Shown one piece after another: positions 45,743-56,381 of a stretch of 64,000 nucleotides of DNA. The first letter of the stretch is position 1, and each line of letters opens with the position of its first letter. Origin of the DNA: Hordeum vulgare subsp. vulgare (Eukaryota; Streptophyta; Magnoliopsida; Poales; Poaceae); contig NC_058522.1 of the NCBI RefSeq assembly GCF_904849725.1, forward strand, positions 459,484,844 to 459,548,843, written 5' to 3'. The position numbers were made by a program, and so were the translations under genes. The notes beneath the pieces are model-generated. The model was not told where the DNA came from and searched no databases. It saw only the letters and a list, made by a program, of their open reading frames with translations.

Positions 45743-46679
45743 CTATGGTTGGGCTAAGCCCCAATATGCGTAGATGTCCGAGGGCATAATAGTGTACCTG
45801 TCTACATGAATATTGAACAAAGAAGGAGCAGGCAAAGTACTAGTCTCACGAGTACTCTGACTAAATACCAGGTTATAAATCATCCTTCCACCTATATCTC
45901 TATCAAGAAAGTCATGGCGAAGCATGCTATCGTAATCTAGATATCTCTCGGGAAGAAGCATCTCTTCTTCTTCCTCTGGTCTAATGGGTATCTCAAAGTG
46001 TCTAGCAAGACGAGGAGCGTAGATACCTCGATAGACAACACCTTTAGAACGGTTCAGGTTCAACCGTTGAGCTACTATAGCGCCTAAGCTATAAGTTTTA
46101 TCGTTATAAAGGGCTTCGCGCAAGACCGCAAGATCTAGGGAAATAAGTGACCTAGCTTTCCCACGGCCAATCAAACATTTTCCCACAAATAGTGAGAAGT
46201 ACCGAAGCACGAGAAAATGAATGCTAGCAGCTCTAGTGAAAGACACTCCTCTCTCCTCTCCTACAACAATTGTACCGATAAAAGCTTCCAAGTCCCGTGG
46301 ACGAGGTTCATGAATATCCCCTACGTAAGGTAATTTCCAAACATTCCAAAAAATACTGGAGTGACATGCGCTGGGGGACATCATAAATTTTAAACTCAAC
46401 CATAGGAGGATTCTTCCTCGGATAGAAGTTAAAGCTTTGTAAGAAGATATTAGTGAGGAGGAGGTATTGCGAACACTTATCTTCAATGAAGGCGGTAAGC
46501 CCTGCGTTTTCCACCAAGTGATAAAAGTCCTCATAAATTCCAGCGGCGCGTAAGAACGAGTCGCTTGGCCATTCGCATGGGCGAACTTCTGCGACTCGAG
46601 GGACCGGATACTTGGGCTTCTTCTCACTCCCATCATCCTTGGGGTCATGGCTTGACGAGCCTCTCAAGAACCTCCTCAT
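45743..46679 (-). pseudogene. Athila ORF-1-like (envelope-position) protein, frameshifted
   Basis: Many Athila elements carry, downstream of pol, a frame known as Athila ORF-1, placed like a retroviral env but of uncertain role. Here ATG at 46679 begins MRRFLRGSSSHDPKDDG; the conserved-looking core is LLLTNIFLQSFNFYPRKN and MVEFKIYDVPQRMSLQYFLE. A shift near 46335 moves to the frame WKLPYVGDIHEPRPRDLEAF, which runs to 45743 with SFTRAASIHFLVLRYFSLFVGK, acidic PEEEEEM and DIYAYWGLAQP. About 305 residues if uninterrupted. No signal peptide or clear membrane anchor is obvious. Assignment rests on position and remembered similarity. Confidence 0.65.
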
Positions 46680-46724
46680 CTTTCCCCTTTCTATCTCTGA
46701 AAATTTCTGAAATTTTTAGTGATT

Positions 46725-46928
46725 CTAAGGAAAAGTGAATAAGGCTTAACAAAACTCGTAGCAATTACTCCCACAAGTGCCTAGAGACCATATCACACAT
46801 CAAAACTACTTGGGACCAGCTAGAATCAGCATACAAAGCTCAAAAACATGGTCACCAAAGCAGCAAAAATACGGGGAGTATAAGGCACTAGAGTAAAAAC
46901 TAATTGGACCAATGGAGGAGTCACTTAC
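46725..46928 (-). other. Predicted intron upstream of ORF-1 in E6
   Basis: A good plant donor (CTTG^GTAAGT) at 46928 and an acceptor (TTTTCCTTAG^) at 46725 bound 204 bases with T-rich sequence before the acceptor; ORF-1's ATG is 46 bases downstream. Splicing is inferred only from sequence. Confidence 0.45.
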
Positions 46929-46934
46929 CAAGGA

Positions 46935-47340
46935 CTAATTTCCCCAAAACAGTTCGGAGAACGGTGATTTGAGCAAAGAGATCGAAAATCCGAGCAAGAG
47001 CAGCAAGAACATGGGTTTGAGCTGCGAAACGATTTTTTCTCGAGGAAGGAGAACAAAATGGGAGCAAGAATGAGTGGAGGGGGTGCCTGTGGGCCCCACA
47101 AGCCTAGGTGGCGCGGCCAGGGGGGTGCCCGCGCCCCTAGGGCTTGTGGCCCACTGGTGTGGGCCCGAGGCAGACTCTTGGTCCCAGTATTTTTCAAATA
47201 TTCCAGAAAAAATCATACTTGATTTTCACAGCGTTCGGAGAAATTTTATTTTCGGGGTACTTTTCTACCGGATGCTAAAACAGAAAACAGGGAAAACTAA
47301 ACTAAACCTATCATTTTTCTTCGAAGCAACCTAAAGTGAA
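46935..47340 (-). promoter_or_regulatory. LTR-U3-like inverted-repeat cassette inside E6
   Basis: Arms TGTGGGCCCCACAAGCC (47089-47104) and GGGCTTGTGGCCCAC (47140-47154) around a GC-rich core, flanked by sequence like the LTR U3 (TATTCCAGAAAAAATC). It matches the promoter-proximal inverted repeat of the LTRs but lies in the interior, directly before the predicted leader exon of ORF-1. No clear TATA box is seen. It may be an internal promoter or an LTR remnant trapped there. Confidence 0.55.
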
Positions 47341-47644
47341 AGCTTGGAACAGAGGTTTGTGACTCCTCAATTCATCCATTTCATGGTCAGCGAAAGAAAT
47401 CCGTCAATGGGGTTGATCAAATCCCCTTGACAAAACTTTCTCGAATCGCAAAAGAGAGCGGAGAATTTCCGAATAGTCACTAGGTCACCTCAATGGGGAT
47501 GTGAATTTTCCCAACAGGCAAAGCATACTTCATCTTGACACAAGGAATAGGGCATTCAAAGCCCCCTATAAGAATCGATGAAGTCTTTTCGATAGCATTG
47601 ATGCAATGTACTCGATATTGTTTCTTTGGAAAGTGCACCGTATG

Positions 47645-48259
47645 CTAATTACCGTTGACATGCAAAGTGACATTGCCTTTGTTGCAATCTATAACAGCCC
47701 ATGCGGTGTTTAAAAATGGTCTTCCGAGGATGACAGCCATTGCATCATCCTCAGGAATATCCAAGATAACAAAGTCTGTTAAGATAGTGGTGTTAGCAAC
47801 CACAACAGGCACATCCTCGCAAATGCCGATAGGGAAAGAAGTTGATTTGTCGGCCATTTGCAGAGTGATTTCAGTGGGTGTCAACTTATCCAGTTCAAGT
47901 CTACGATAAAGAGAGAGAGGCATAACACTAACACCGGCTCCAAGATCGCATAACGCAGTTCTAACGTAGTTGCCTTTAATGGAGCAAGGTATAGTGGGCA
48001 CACCGGGATCACCTAGTTTCTTTGGAGTTCCACCCTTGAAAGTGTAATTGGCAAGCATGGCGGAGATCTCAAGATTAGGTATCCTCCTCTTATTAATCAC
48101 AATATCCTTCATGTACTTAGCATACGGAGACATCTTGAGCATATCCGTCAAACGCATCTGCAGAAAGACAGGTCTCATCATTTCAACGAATCGCTCAAAA
48201 TCCTCATCATCCTTTTTCTTGGATGGTTTGGGGGGAAGGGCATAGGTTTCTGAACCCAT
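47645..48259 (-). pseudogene. PR: Aspartic protease of E6
   Basis: The open frame MGSETYALPPKPSKKKDDED leads through KDIVINKRRIPNLEISAML, typical of the gag-protease linker of Athila elements, to the active site CDLGAGVSVMPLSLYRRL, LQMADKSTSFPIG and VILGRPFLNTAWAVIDC. It ends NVTLHVNGN* without continuing into reverse transcriptase. Overlaps the end of the gag frame 48178-48687. Confidence 0.87.
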
Positions 48260-50376
48260 GGCTCCCTTTCTTTACCGTGCTTCCTAGCAGAGAAGTCATT
48301 CTTATCGTATCTTCTAGCCTTAGGCTGTGGGTTATCAAGATGAACACTAGGTTCAATCTCCACATCCTTTTCATTGCTAGGTTGAGCATCTTTATGAACA
48401 TCAGTATTGATATTATCATTAGGCTCATGTTCATCACCAGATTGTGTTTCAGCATCAGAGATAGAGGCATAGTTTGGACTCTCAGGTGTAGCAGCAACAG
48501 GGTTGCTAGCGTGCAGGTTCCTATCATCTTTCTTCTTCTTTGTAGGATGACTAGGTGCATCAGTGCTAACTCCTTGAGAATCTTGTTCAATTCTCTTCGG
48601 ATGACCCTCAGGATACAAAGGTTCCTGGGTCATTCTACCGCCTCTAGTGACGACTCTGACGGAATTTTCATTCAACTCATTGAGCAAGTCATTTTGAGCT
48701 TTAATTACTTGTTCTACCTAAGTAGTAACCATAGAAGCATGTTTACTCAGAAGTTTAAGATCGTTGACGTTTCTGTCCACACAAGCACTTAAATGATTAA
48801 GCATACGAGCATTTTGTTCCAATTGTCTGCTAACATAATCGTTGAAACTCTGTTGTTTGGCAACGAAGTTATCAAATTCATCCATGCATAGGCTAGCAGG
48901 TTTATCAAAAGGAATATCACTCTCATCAAACCTACACAAAGAATTTACTTCTACTACCTATATCGGGTTATCGAGACCATGGATCTTTTCGATAGGTGGT
49001 AGATTTTTGACATCTTCAGATTTAATGCCTTTCTCTCGCATAGATTTCTTGGCTTCTTGCATATCTTCAGGACTGAGGAATAGAATACCTATTTTCCTCG
49101 GAGTTGGCTTAGGAGGTGGTTCGGTAATAGTCCAAGCATTCTCATTGCACAAGATGTTGTTCAATAGAATCTCAGCTTGTCCCACGGTTCGTTCCCTAAA
49201 AACACTACCGGCACAACTATCTAGATGGTCTTTGGAAGTATAGGTAAGTCCATTATAGAAGATATCAAGTATTTCATTCTTCTCAAGAGGGTGATCAGGC
49301 AAAGCATTCAGTAGCTGGATAAGCCTCCAACAAGCTTGTGGGAGACTCTCTTCTTCAGCTTGAGCAAAGTTGTATATTTCCTGCAAGGCAACTTGCTTCT
49401 TATGGGCAGGGAAATATTTTTCAGAGAAGTAGTAGACCATATCCTCGGGGCTACGCACACAAACAGGAGCAAGAGAAGTGAACCTTGTCTTAGCATCATC
49501 CTTTAGCGAGAAAGGAAACAACATGAGCATGTAGTAGTGGCGGATCTTTTCCTCACTAGTGAATAGGGTGGCTATATCATGCAGTTTGGTAAGATGGGCT
49601 ACAACCGTTTCAGACTCATAACCATGAAAAGGATCAGATCCGACTAGAGTGATTAACTCAGGGTCGACAGAGAATTTTTAATCCTTATCGGTCACAAAGA
49701 TAGGTGAAGTGGCAAACTTTGGGTCGTATTTCATCCTAGCGTTCAGAGATTTTTCTTTCCACTTGCGCAGAAGTTTCTCAACATCATAGCTATCCTTACA
49801 CGCAAGAAAATCCTCAGCTATCTCTCCCTCCATAACATAGCGCGTATCAGGCATAACAGGCAATTCAGGCATAGTAGCAGGTTCTACTTCAATAGTATCA
49901 GCAGTCTTAGAAGTATCATCACATCTAGCAGCAATTCCAGCAATATGTGCATCAAGGAATGCACCAAGTGGCAAAGCAGTATCAGGCATAGCATCATCAG
50001 GCATAGTATCAAGCATGGAATCATCGGGCATAGTATCTAGCATAGCATCACGAGGCATAGTATCAAGCATAGCATCATCGGGCATAGTATCAAGCATAGA
50101 ATCATCAGGCATAGTATCAAGCATAGCATCATCAGGCATAGTATCTAGCATAGCATCATCAGGCATAGTATCTAGCATAGCATCATCATAAGCATCATGG
50201 ACAGCATAAGTAGCATCATCAAGCACAGGTGACATATCAAGATTTCTAGCAGGAGGCAAAGTCGCAAACTTACTCAAAACTGAAGGTGAATCAAGTACAG
50301 AGCTAGATGGCAGTTCCTTACCTCTTCTCGTAGTGGAAGGCAAGATTTTAGTTCTTGGATCTTTCGGATTCCTCAT
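48178..50376 (-). pseudogene. gag: gag of E6, broken into four frames
   Basis: From MRNPKDPRTKILP (50376) a 232-codon frame carries seven copies of a nine-residue repeat and ends at TAA (49678). The capsid-like part is 48958-49530 (MLMLFPFSLKDDAKTRFTSL, SEKYFPAHKKQVALQEIYNF, DIFYNGLTYTSKDHLDSCAG). Short frames 48718-48939 and 48178-48687 carry the region before protease. Stops and shifts between them make it non-coding as it stands. Confidence 0.82.
49999..50187 (-). repeat. 27-bp in-frame repeat in E6 gag
   Basis: Seven tandem copies encoding DDAMLDTMP with Ala/Ser and Asp/Arg exchanges, and a partial eighth (DDAMPDT). Acidic, methionine-rich, in the amino part of Gag. Confidence 0.9.
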
Positions 50377-50426
50377 AATGATCAGTAGACGTCAATCCCA
50401 AGTGACTCAGAGAATATAGTCGTGCT

Positions 50427-50444
50427 TCCCCGACAACGGTGCCA
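50427..50444 (-). promoter_or_regulatory. Primer-binding site of E6, degenerate
   Basis: Minus-strand TGGCACCGTTGTCGGGGA, two changes from the E1 site, 10 bases inside the 5' LTR. Confidence 0.75.
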
Positions 50445-50454
50445 GAAAAAGCCT

Positions 50455-52026
50455 TGATGTCCCACAAGCGTATGGGATCGCAGCAGTTTTCGAGGGTAGA
50501 GTATTCAACCCAAATTTATTGATTCGCTCACAAGGGGTAGCTAAAGGATATTCTCAAGTATTAGCAGCTGAGTCATCAATTCAACCACACCTGAAAGATT
50601 AGTGTCTGCAAGCAAAGTATCAGTAGCAAGGGAGTATGATAGCAACGACACCAGGAAAAGCTTTGACAATTCCCAGTAGTGGCGCCAGAAAAGGCCCTGT
50701 TGACGGGATGTTAGCGCCAACAAAGTCTTGCAACAAGTAACAGCGGAGTAGCAAGGAACAGTAGTAGCAGCAGCAGCAAAGTAACAAGTAACATCAGTAG
50801 TGACAGCAGCAAAGTGACAGCAGCAGCAAAGTGGCCCAATCCCTCTTGTAGCAGGGGACAAGCCTAGGCAAATTAACGTAGCGAGAACCAGTAGTAAAAG
50901 ATTCATAGGCAGTGGATCGCTGATGGATCAGTGTGACGGATGTGATTCATCATGCAACAACGATAACACGAAGAGATAAGTGGCTAGCTCCTGTTCGTCA
51001 ATGTGATGTAGGCATGCATTCCGTGTGTCGTCATACGTGCTTAGGGAAAAGAACTTGCATGACATCTATTGTCCATCCCTCCCGTGGCAGCGGGGTCCAA
51101 AAGGAAACTACGGGATATTAAGGTTCTCCTTTTAATAAAGAACCGGACCAACGCATTAGCACTTGGTGAACACATGAACTCCTCAAACTATGATCATCAC
51201 CAGGAGTGGTTCCGGTTATTGTCACTCCGGGGTTGCCGGATCATAACACATAGTAGGTAACTACAACTTGCAAGATCAGATCTAAAACACACATATATTG
51301 GTGACAACATAATAATTTCAGATCTGAAATCATGGCACTCGGTCCCTAGTGACAAGCATTAAGCATGGCAAAGTAGTAGCAACATCAAATCTCAGAACAT
51401 AGTGGATACTAGGGATCAATCCTTATCAAAACTAACTCGATTACATGATAGATCTCATCCTACTCATCACCGCTCAGCGAGCCTATGAATAGATTACTCA
51501 CGAACGACAAAGACCTTCATGGAATTGGAGAGGGAAGAAGGTTGATGATGATGATGATGGCGACGATTTCCCCTCTCCGGAGCCCAAGACGGACTCCAGA
51601 TCTTCCCTCCAGATGAAGAACAGGAGGTGGCGGCGCCTCCGTATCGAAAACGCGACGGAAACTTCTCTTTTTATTTTTTCTGGGACGAAAGACAACTTAT
51701 AGAGCTGGAGTTGGGGGCGGCAGGTGCTTGTGGGCCCCACAAGCCTGCCCACCGCCACCAGGGGGTGGTGGCGGAGCAGGGGCTTGTGGCCCACTGGCCC
51801 ACCCCCTGAGGTGGAACTTGGCGCAAATATTTTTGATATTTTCCAAAACTGCTCCCCGAAAATTTTCAAGACGTTTGGAGAACTTTGATTTCTGCACAAA
51901 AATAACACCAAGGCAATTCTCCTGAAAACAAAGTCAGTCCAGGTTAGTTCCGTTCAAATCATGCAAATTATAGTCCAAAACAAGGGCAAAAGAGTATGGA
52001 AAAGTAGATACGTTGGAGACGTATCA
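50455..52026 (-). mobile_element. 5' LTR of E6
   Basis: Minus-strand TGATACGTCTCCAACGTATC at 52026 to GTGGGACATCA at 50455. U3 inverted repeat arms 51730-51745 (GTGGGCCCCACAAGCC) and 51781-51794 (GGCTTGTGGCCCAC). A PBS-like TGGCGCCACTACTGGGAA lies inside U5 at about 50676-50693. The other LTR is its truncated partner. Confidence 0.9.
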
Positions 52027-52727
52027 AAATCTCATATGTTTATCTCATGGGAGGTAGTAACTTCACATGGGGTGTAGAAACTAAAATCTATTGGAATGTA
52101 ACAAGCATAACATTGGTCATTCAAACAATTCATGTAAGAATGGTATAAGGGAGAGATATTTCATATGCAAATATACTATCTGAGACACCTTTTAGGTTGT
52201 GAACCTTCATTAAATATTTCCAAACTTGATCAAATAATTGATGTTGGACAAGGAAGACAACGTAATGAGTTATGTTTGTGTATATCCGCATATAAGTTAT
52301 ATGGCCATGGATCCTCCAACATGTTGTGTTTTCTTATAATTTTTGTGAGCCAAACATTTATGTACTAAGTAGAGATACTACTTGTGTATCAAAAAAACAT
52401 TAAACCAGTTTCCTTCCATAAGAGTCGACCATAACTACCTATGGATTGAGCAAGATCCTTCAAGTAAGTTGTCTTATGTGCATGCAATAAACTATGCACT
52501 AAATATATATGAGATTTTATTGGGAGGGAAATAAGCTTTTTACTATGTTATGATGGTGGAGTAATAAAAGCGACTCCTCAATAAAGGTCACTATCATAAG
52601 TAGCAATATAAATTGATGTTCGTTTGCATGAAGAGCTTGTGCATCCAACTTAAAAGCACTTGACAACCTTTGCTTCCCTTTGGGAAGGGCCTATTTTTAC
52701 CTTTTTTGTTAAAGCCTTACTACTTGG

Positions 52728-54381
52728 TGATGTCTACTACATAACTTTATTCTTGTAGACACTATTGGGCCTCCAAGTGCAAAGTTTTGTAGGACAACGA
52801 CAAATTTCCCTCATGTGGATGACCTAAGGTTTATCAATCCGTGGGAGATGTAGGATGAAGATGGTCTCTCTCCAACAACCCTACAATCAAATACAAGAAA
52901 ACTCTTGTGTCCCCAACACACCCAATACAATGGAAAATTGTATAGGTGCACTAGATCGGCAAAGAGATGGTGATACAAGTGTAGTATGAATAATAGAAAT
53001 AGAGTGTTATAATCTGAATAAATAAAACAACAAGGTAGCAAGTAGTAAACAACGAGAAAAATGTTATATAAATGCTTGAAAATAAGGCACAGGGTTCATA
53101 CTTTCACTAGTGCAATCTCTCACCGATGCTAAGATAATACAATCATATGATCATTCCTCAACATGTGACAAAGAATCACTCCAAAGTTTATTAGTAGCGG
53201 AGAACATAAGATGAAATTATTGTAGGCAGTGAACCACCGCAAAGTTATCATTTCCGATCAATCCATTGAGCTATACCTATAAGTGTCACAAACAGCGCTA
53301 GAGTTTGTACTAGAATAACACCTATGATACAGATCAATCAACCGCAATGTCACCTATTTACTCCAATGTCACCTCAAGTATATGTGGGTTAATTATTCGA
53401 CGTGCATCAAACAATTTTAGGTTCATCATATTCAATCCAACACAAATAACTTCAAAGAGTACCCCAAGATTTCTATCGGAGAACTTAGTATGAAAATGTG
53501 CAATCAACCCCTATGCATAGATTACCCCAATGTCACCTCAGGAATCCGCGAGTTTAGTACCAAAACATGTATCAAGTGAATCAATAGAGCACCGCATTGT
53601 CACCACGGGTATCCACATGCAAGAAATACATCAAGTGATCCCAAATCCAATATTCAATCCAACATAACAAAATATCAAAGGGAAAGGTTCAATTAATCAT
53701 ATCAAGATAGCAAGGGACAAACACCATATGATACAACTATATTAACAAAGTCTGTTGTACATCAAGATCTTGACATCTCAAGAGCACGGGAGAGAGAGAT
53801 CAAACACATAGCTACTGGTACATACCCTCGACCCTGAGGGTGAACTACTCCCTCCTCATCATGAAGATCTCCGAGATGATGAAGATGGCATGCGATGATG
53901 ATTGCCCCCTGTGGCAAGGTGCCGAAACAGGGCCCGGGATGAGTATTCCTCGATACAGGGGCTTGCAGCGGTGGAATGGAAGTTCTAGGTTAACTTTTGG
54001 GTGTTTCTGTATTTATAGGAATTTTCAGCATTGGAATTGCATCAATTGGAGCCACGTGGGCCCCACAAGCTAAAAAGGCGCCCCGGGGGTGGGTGCACCC
54101 TGTTGGCTTGTGGCCCATAGGTTCCCCCCTTCAAATGGTTCTTCGCTTTGGTATTTATCATATTGTCTAGAAAAAAACATCAAAAGAATCGGGTGATTCA
54201 TAGAAATTTAACTTTGTGCATAAAAAAACAACAGCATGATAATTCTACTCAAAATAGTGTCAATCCGAGTTAGTTCTAAATAAATCATATAAGATTCATC
54301 AAAACCATATAAAAGTACTATAAACATAGGTGAATATGGCATGAATACTTCATAAATTATGGATATGTTGGTGACACACCA
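52728..54381 (-). mobile_element. Solo LTR inserted in E7
   Basis: Minus-strand TGGTGTGTCACCAACATATC at 54381 to GTAGACATCA at 52728, with identical 5-bp flanks CTTGG (52723-52727 and 54382-54386) and no interior. This is the usual product of recombination between the two LTRs of one element. U3 inverted repeat arms 54056-54070 and 54105-54117, with TATA-like CTATAAATAC near 54008-54018. Confidence 0.85.
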
Positions 54382-54922
54382 CTTGGCAAACATCATGTAG
54401 CGGGGAAAGATCCAAGCGCAAATACCCACTTGAATATATATGATAATGTCTTATTATTGTTGACAACAATCCCTGAGGTAAATATGTTGGGAGGTGAAAC
54501 ATTAAACCGCCATCTTCCTTTGTGTCTAATTGAAGACGTTAGTTCTAAAAATATGATAGTTGGGTGTCAACAATCATTAGAACACTATATGATAGTTGAG
54601 TATGTGAAGTTTGTAAACAAAAGCTCTTACATAGACTCTTCTAGAAAATATGATGAATTGTAATTGCTTGATGACTAAGAACATAGGTTATTGAGTTTCA
54701 AGAGAGTTTATGGTATATACTTTAAATTATGGGTAGCTTGCTACTTGATCATGAGAAGTTTTATGAATAATGATTGATGTTCATGGCGTGTGAATAATTA
54801 TAATCATTTTCTCTGGTTTGTCCATGTTTTGCTTTAATGACACCTCTCTCTATAAACTTGTGGTCATCTTTACAAAGTTTGGTATTCACTTGAGAACAAG
54901 CAGAGTGTAAGTTTTGGAGAGT

Positions 54923-56376
54923 TGATACATCCATTTTGCGTCATGTTTTCCTACATAATTATTTTGAAGTTATTTTTTATATTATGATGCAATTCTAATG
55001 CCTTTCCTCTCTTAAAATGCAAGATACATCAAAGGAGAGGGAATACTTGTCGGTGGAATTCGGACCTAAAAAGCTACAAGAGAGACATCAATTCTTCGGA
55101 GTTCAAAATGAAGTAAAATTAACAAAGAATTGTTTTGGAATATATAAAAAATATTGGAAGAAATAAGTGCTGAAGAAGAGCCTCGGTGGGCCCACAAGTG
55201 CACAGGGAGCGACCACCCGAGGCCATGCCACCTAGGCTTGTGGGCCCCACATAGGTCACCACCCAACGTCCTTCCCCTATATGAAGCCATTTACCCAAGA
55301 AAAAATATCAAGAGAAGACTTTCAGGACCTTCGGTTGTCGTATTGAGGCAGAAGCATAGGCGGAGGAGTTTAACTCTCCCGTGAAGCAATTCTGTGTGGG
55401 AAAACTTCCCTCTTAACGAGAAATCGAAGCCATCATCATCACCAGCGCTCCTATCATCATGGGAGGCCTCATCTTAACCAGCACCATCTCATCTCAAAAT
55501 CATGGTTCATCTCTTGTGCTCAATCTTTGTATCAAACCTGAGATTGGTAGATGGGGGTGCTAGTAGTGTTGATTACATCTTGTAGTTGATGCTAGTTGGT
55601 TTACATGGTGGAAGATCATTATGTTCGGATTGTTAATCTCATATTTATACCCATTCAACATGTTCCATATGATGAGTTATGAGTAGTTCCATTTGTTCTT
55701 GAGGACATGGGAGAAGTCTTGTGAAGTTGATCACCATTCAATTTTTTCATATTATGTTGTGTTGTTCTTCTCTAGTGGTGTTATGTGAATGTCGACTACA
55801 TGACACTTCAACATCCTTAGGCCTAGGGCAAATCGTCATGGAATTTGTTTATAGATGATGGGTTGCGAGAGTGATAGAAGCCTCAACCCGAGTTTATACA
55901 TTCTTCCACGAGGGGTGCTTTGGATTTACATGTTCAATGCTATGCTTAGATTTATCTTAATTATTTCTATTTTATTTGCGGGCGCTTGCCTGAAGGCTAT
56001 AATTGTAAGTAGGCGTTTGTTCAAGTAAGAATAATACCTTAGATCCTGTCCACCCACTTATAAAGGCAATGAAAGCGAAGTCGACGAATCATGGTGAAAG
56101 CAACTTGAAGATATTCTCGTGTGTCCTCAAGAGCATTTTAATCACTATAAGAAGTATCACCGACTTGTACTTAGCATATTTAAGTATTAGGTCACTTGCC
56201 GCAGCTTGTTACTTTTGTTAATTGTTGTCGATTGTCTTGCTATCAAACTATCTTACAACACTCACATAGAATACCTGGTTGAAAACCGCCTACCAATTAT
56301 TTCTGTTCCTCATTGGGTTCAACATTCTTACTTATCTAAAGGACTACAACTGATCCCCAATACTTGTGGGTTCTCA
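54923..56376 (+). mobile_element. 3' LTR of E7
   Basis: TGATACATCCATTTTGCGTC to GGGTTCTCA; diverged relative of the E0 and E4 LTRs. U3 inverted repeat arms 55186-55200 and 55235-55250, then CCTATATGAAGCC near 55277-55289. The polypurine-like tract before it is weak (AAGTTTTGGAGAG). Confidence 0.82.
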
Positions 56377-56381
56377 CTTGG

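Larger units (their letters stand above)
42141..52026 (-). mobile_element. E6: Gypsy/Athila element with gag, protease and ORF-1 but no polymerase
   Basis: 5' LTR 50455-52026 and a 3' LTR missing its last ~70 bp (42141-43658) enclose, in transcription order, a primer-binding site, a broken gag with an internal peptide repeat, protease, an LTR-like inverted-repeat cassette with a predicted intron, an Athila ORF-1-like frame and a 2-kb non-coding end. Reverse transcriptase and integrase have been lost as a block between protease and ORF-1. Confidence 0.88.
52027..56376 (+). mobile_element. E7: 3' end of an E0-type Athila-like element, with a solo LTR inside
   Basis: Non-coding 3' interior (52027-52727 and 54387-54922) similar to 1-1313, followed by an LTR. 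E6 abuts its left side and its coding part is gone. Confidence 0.78.
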
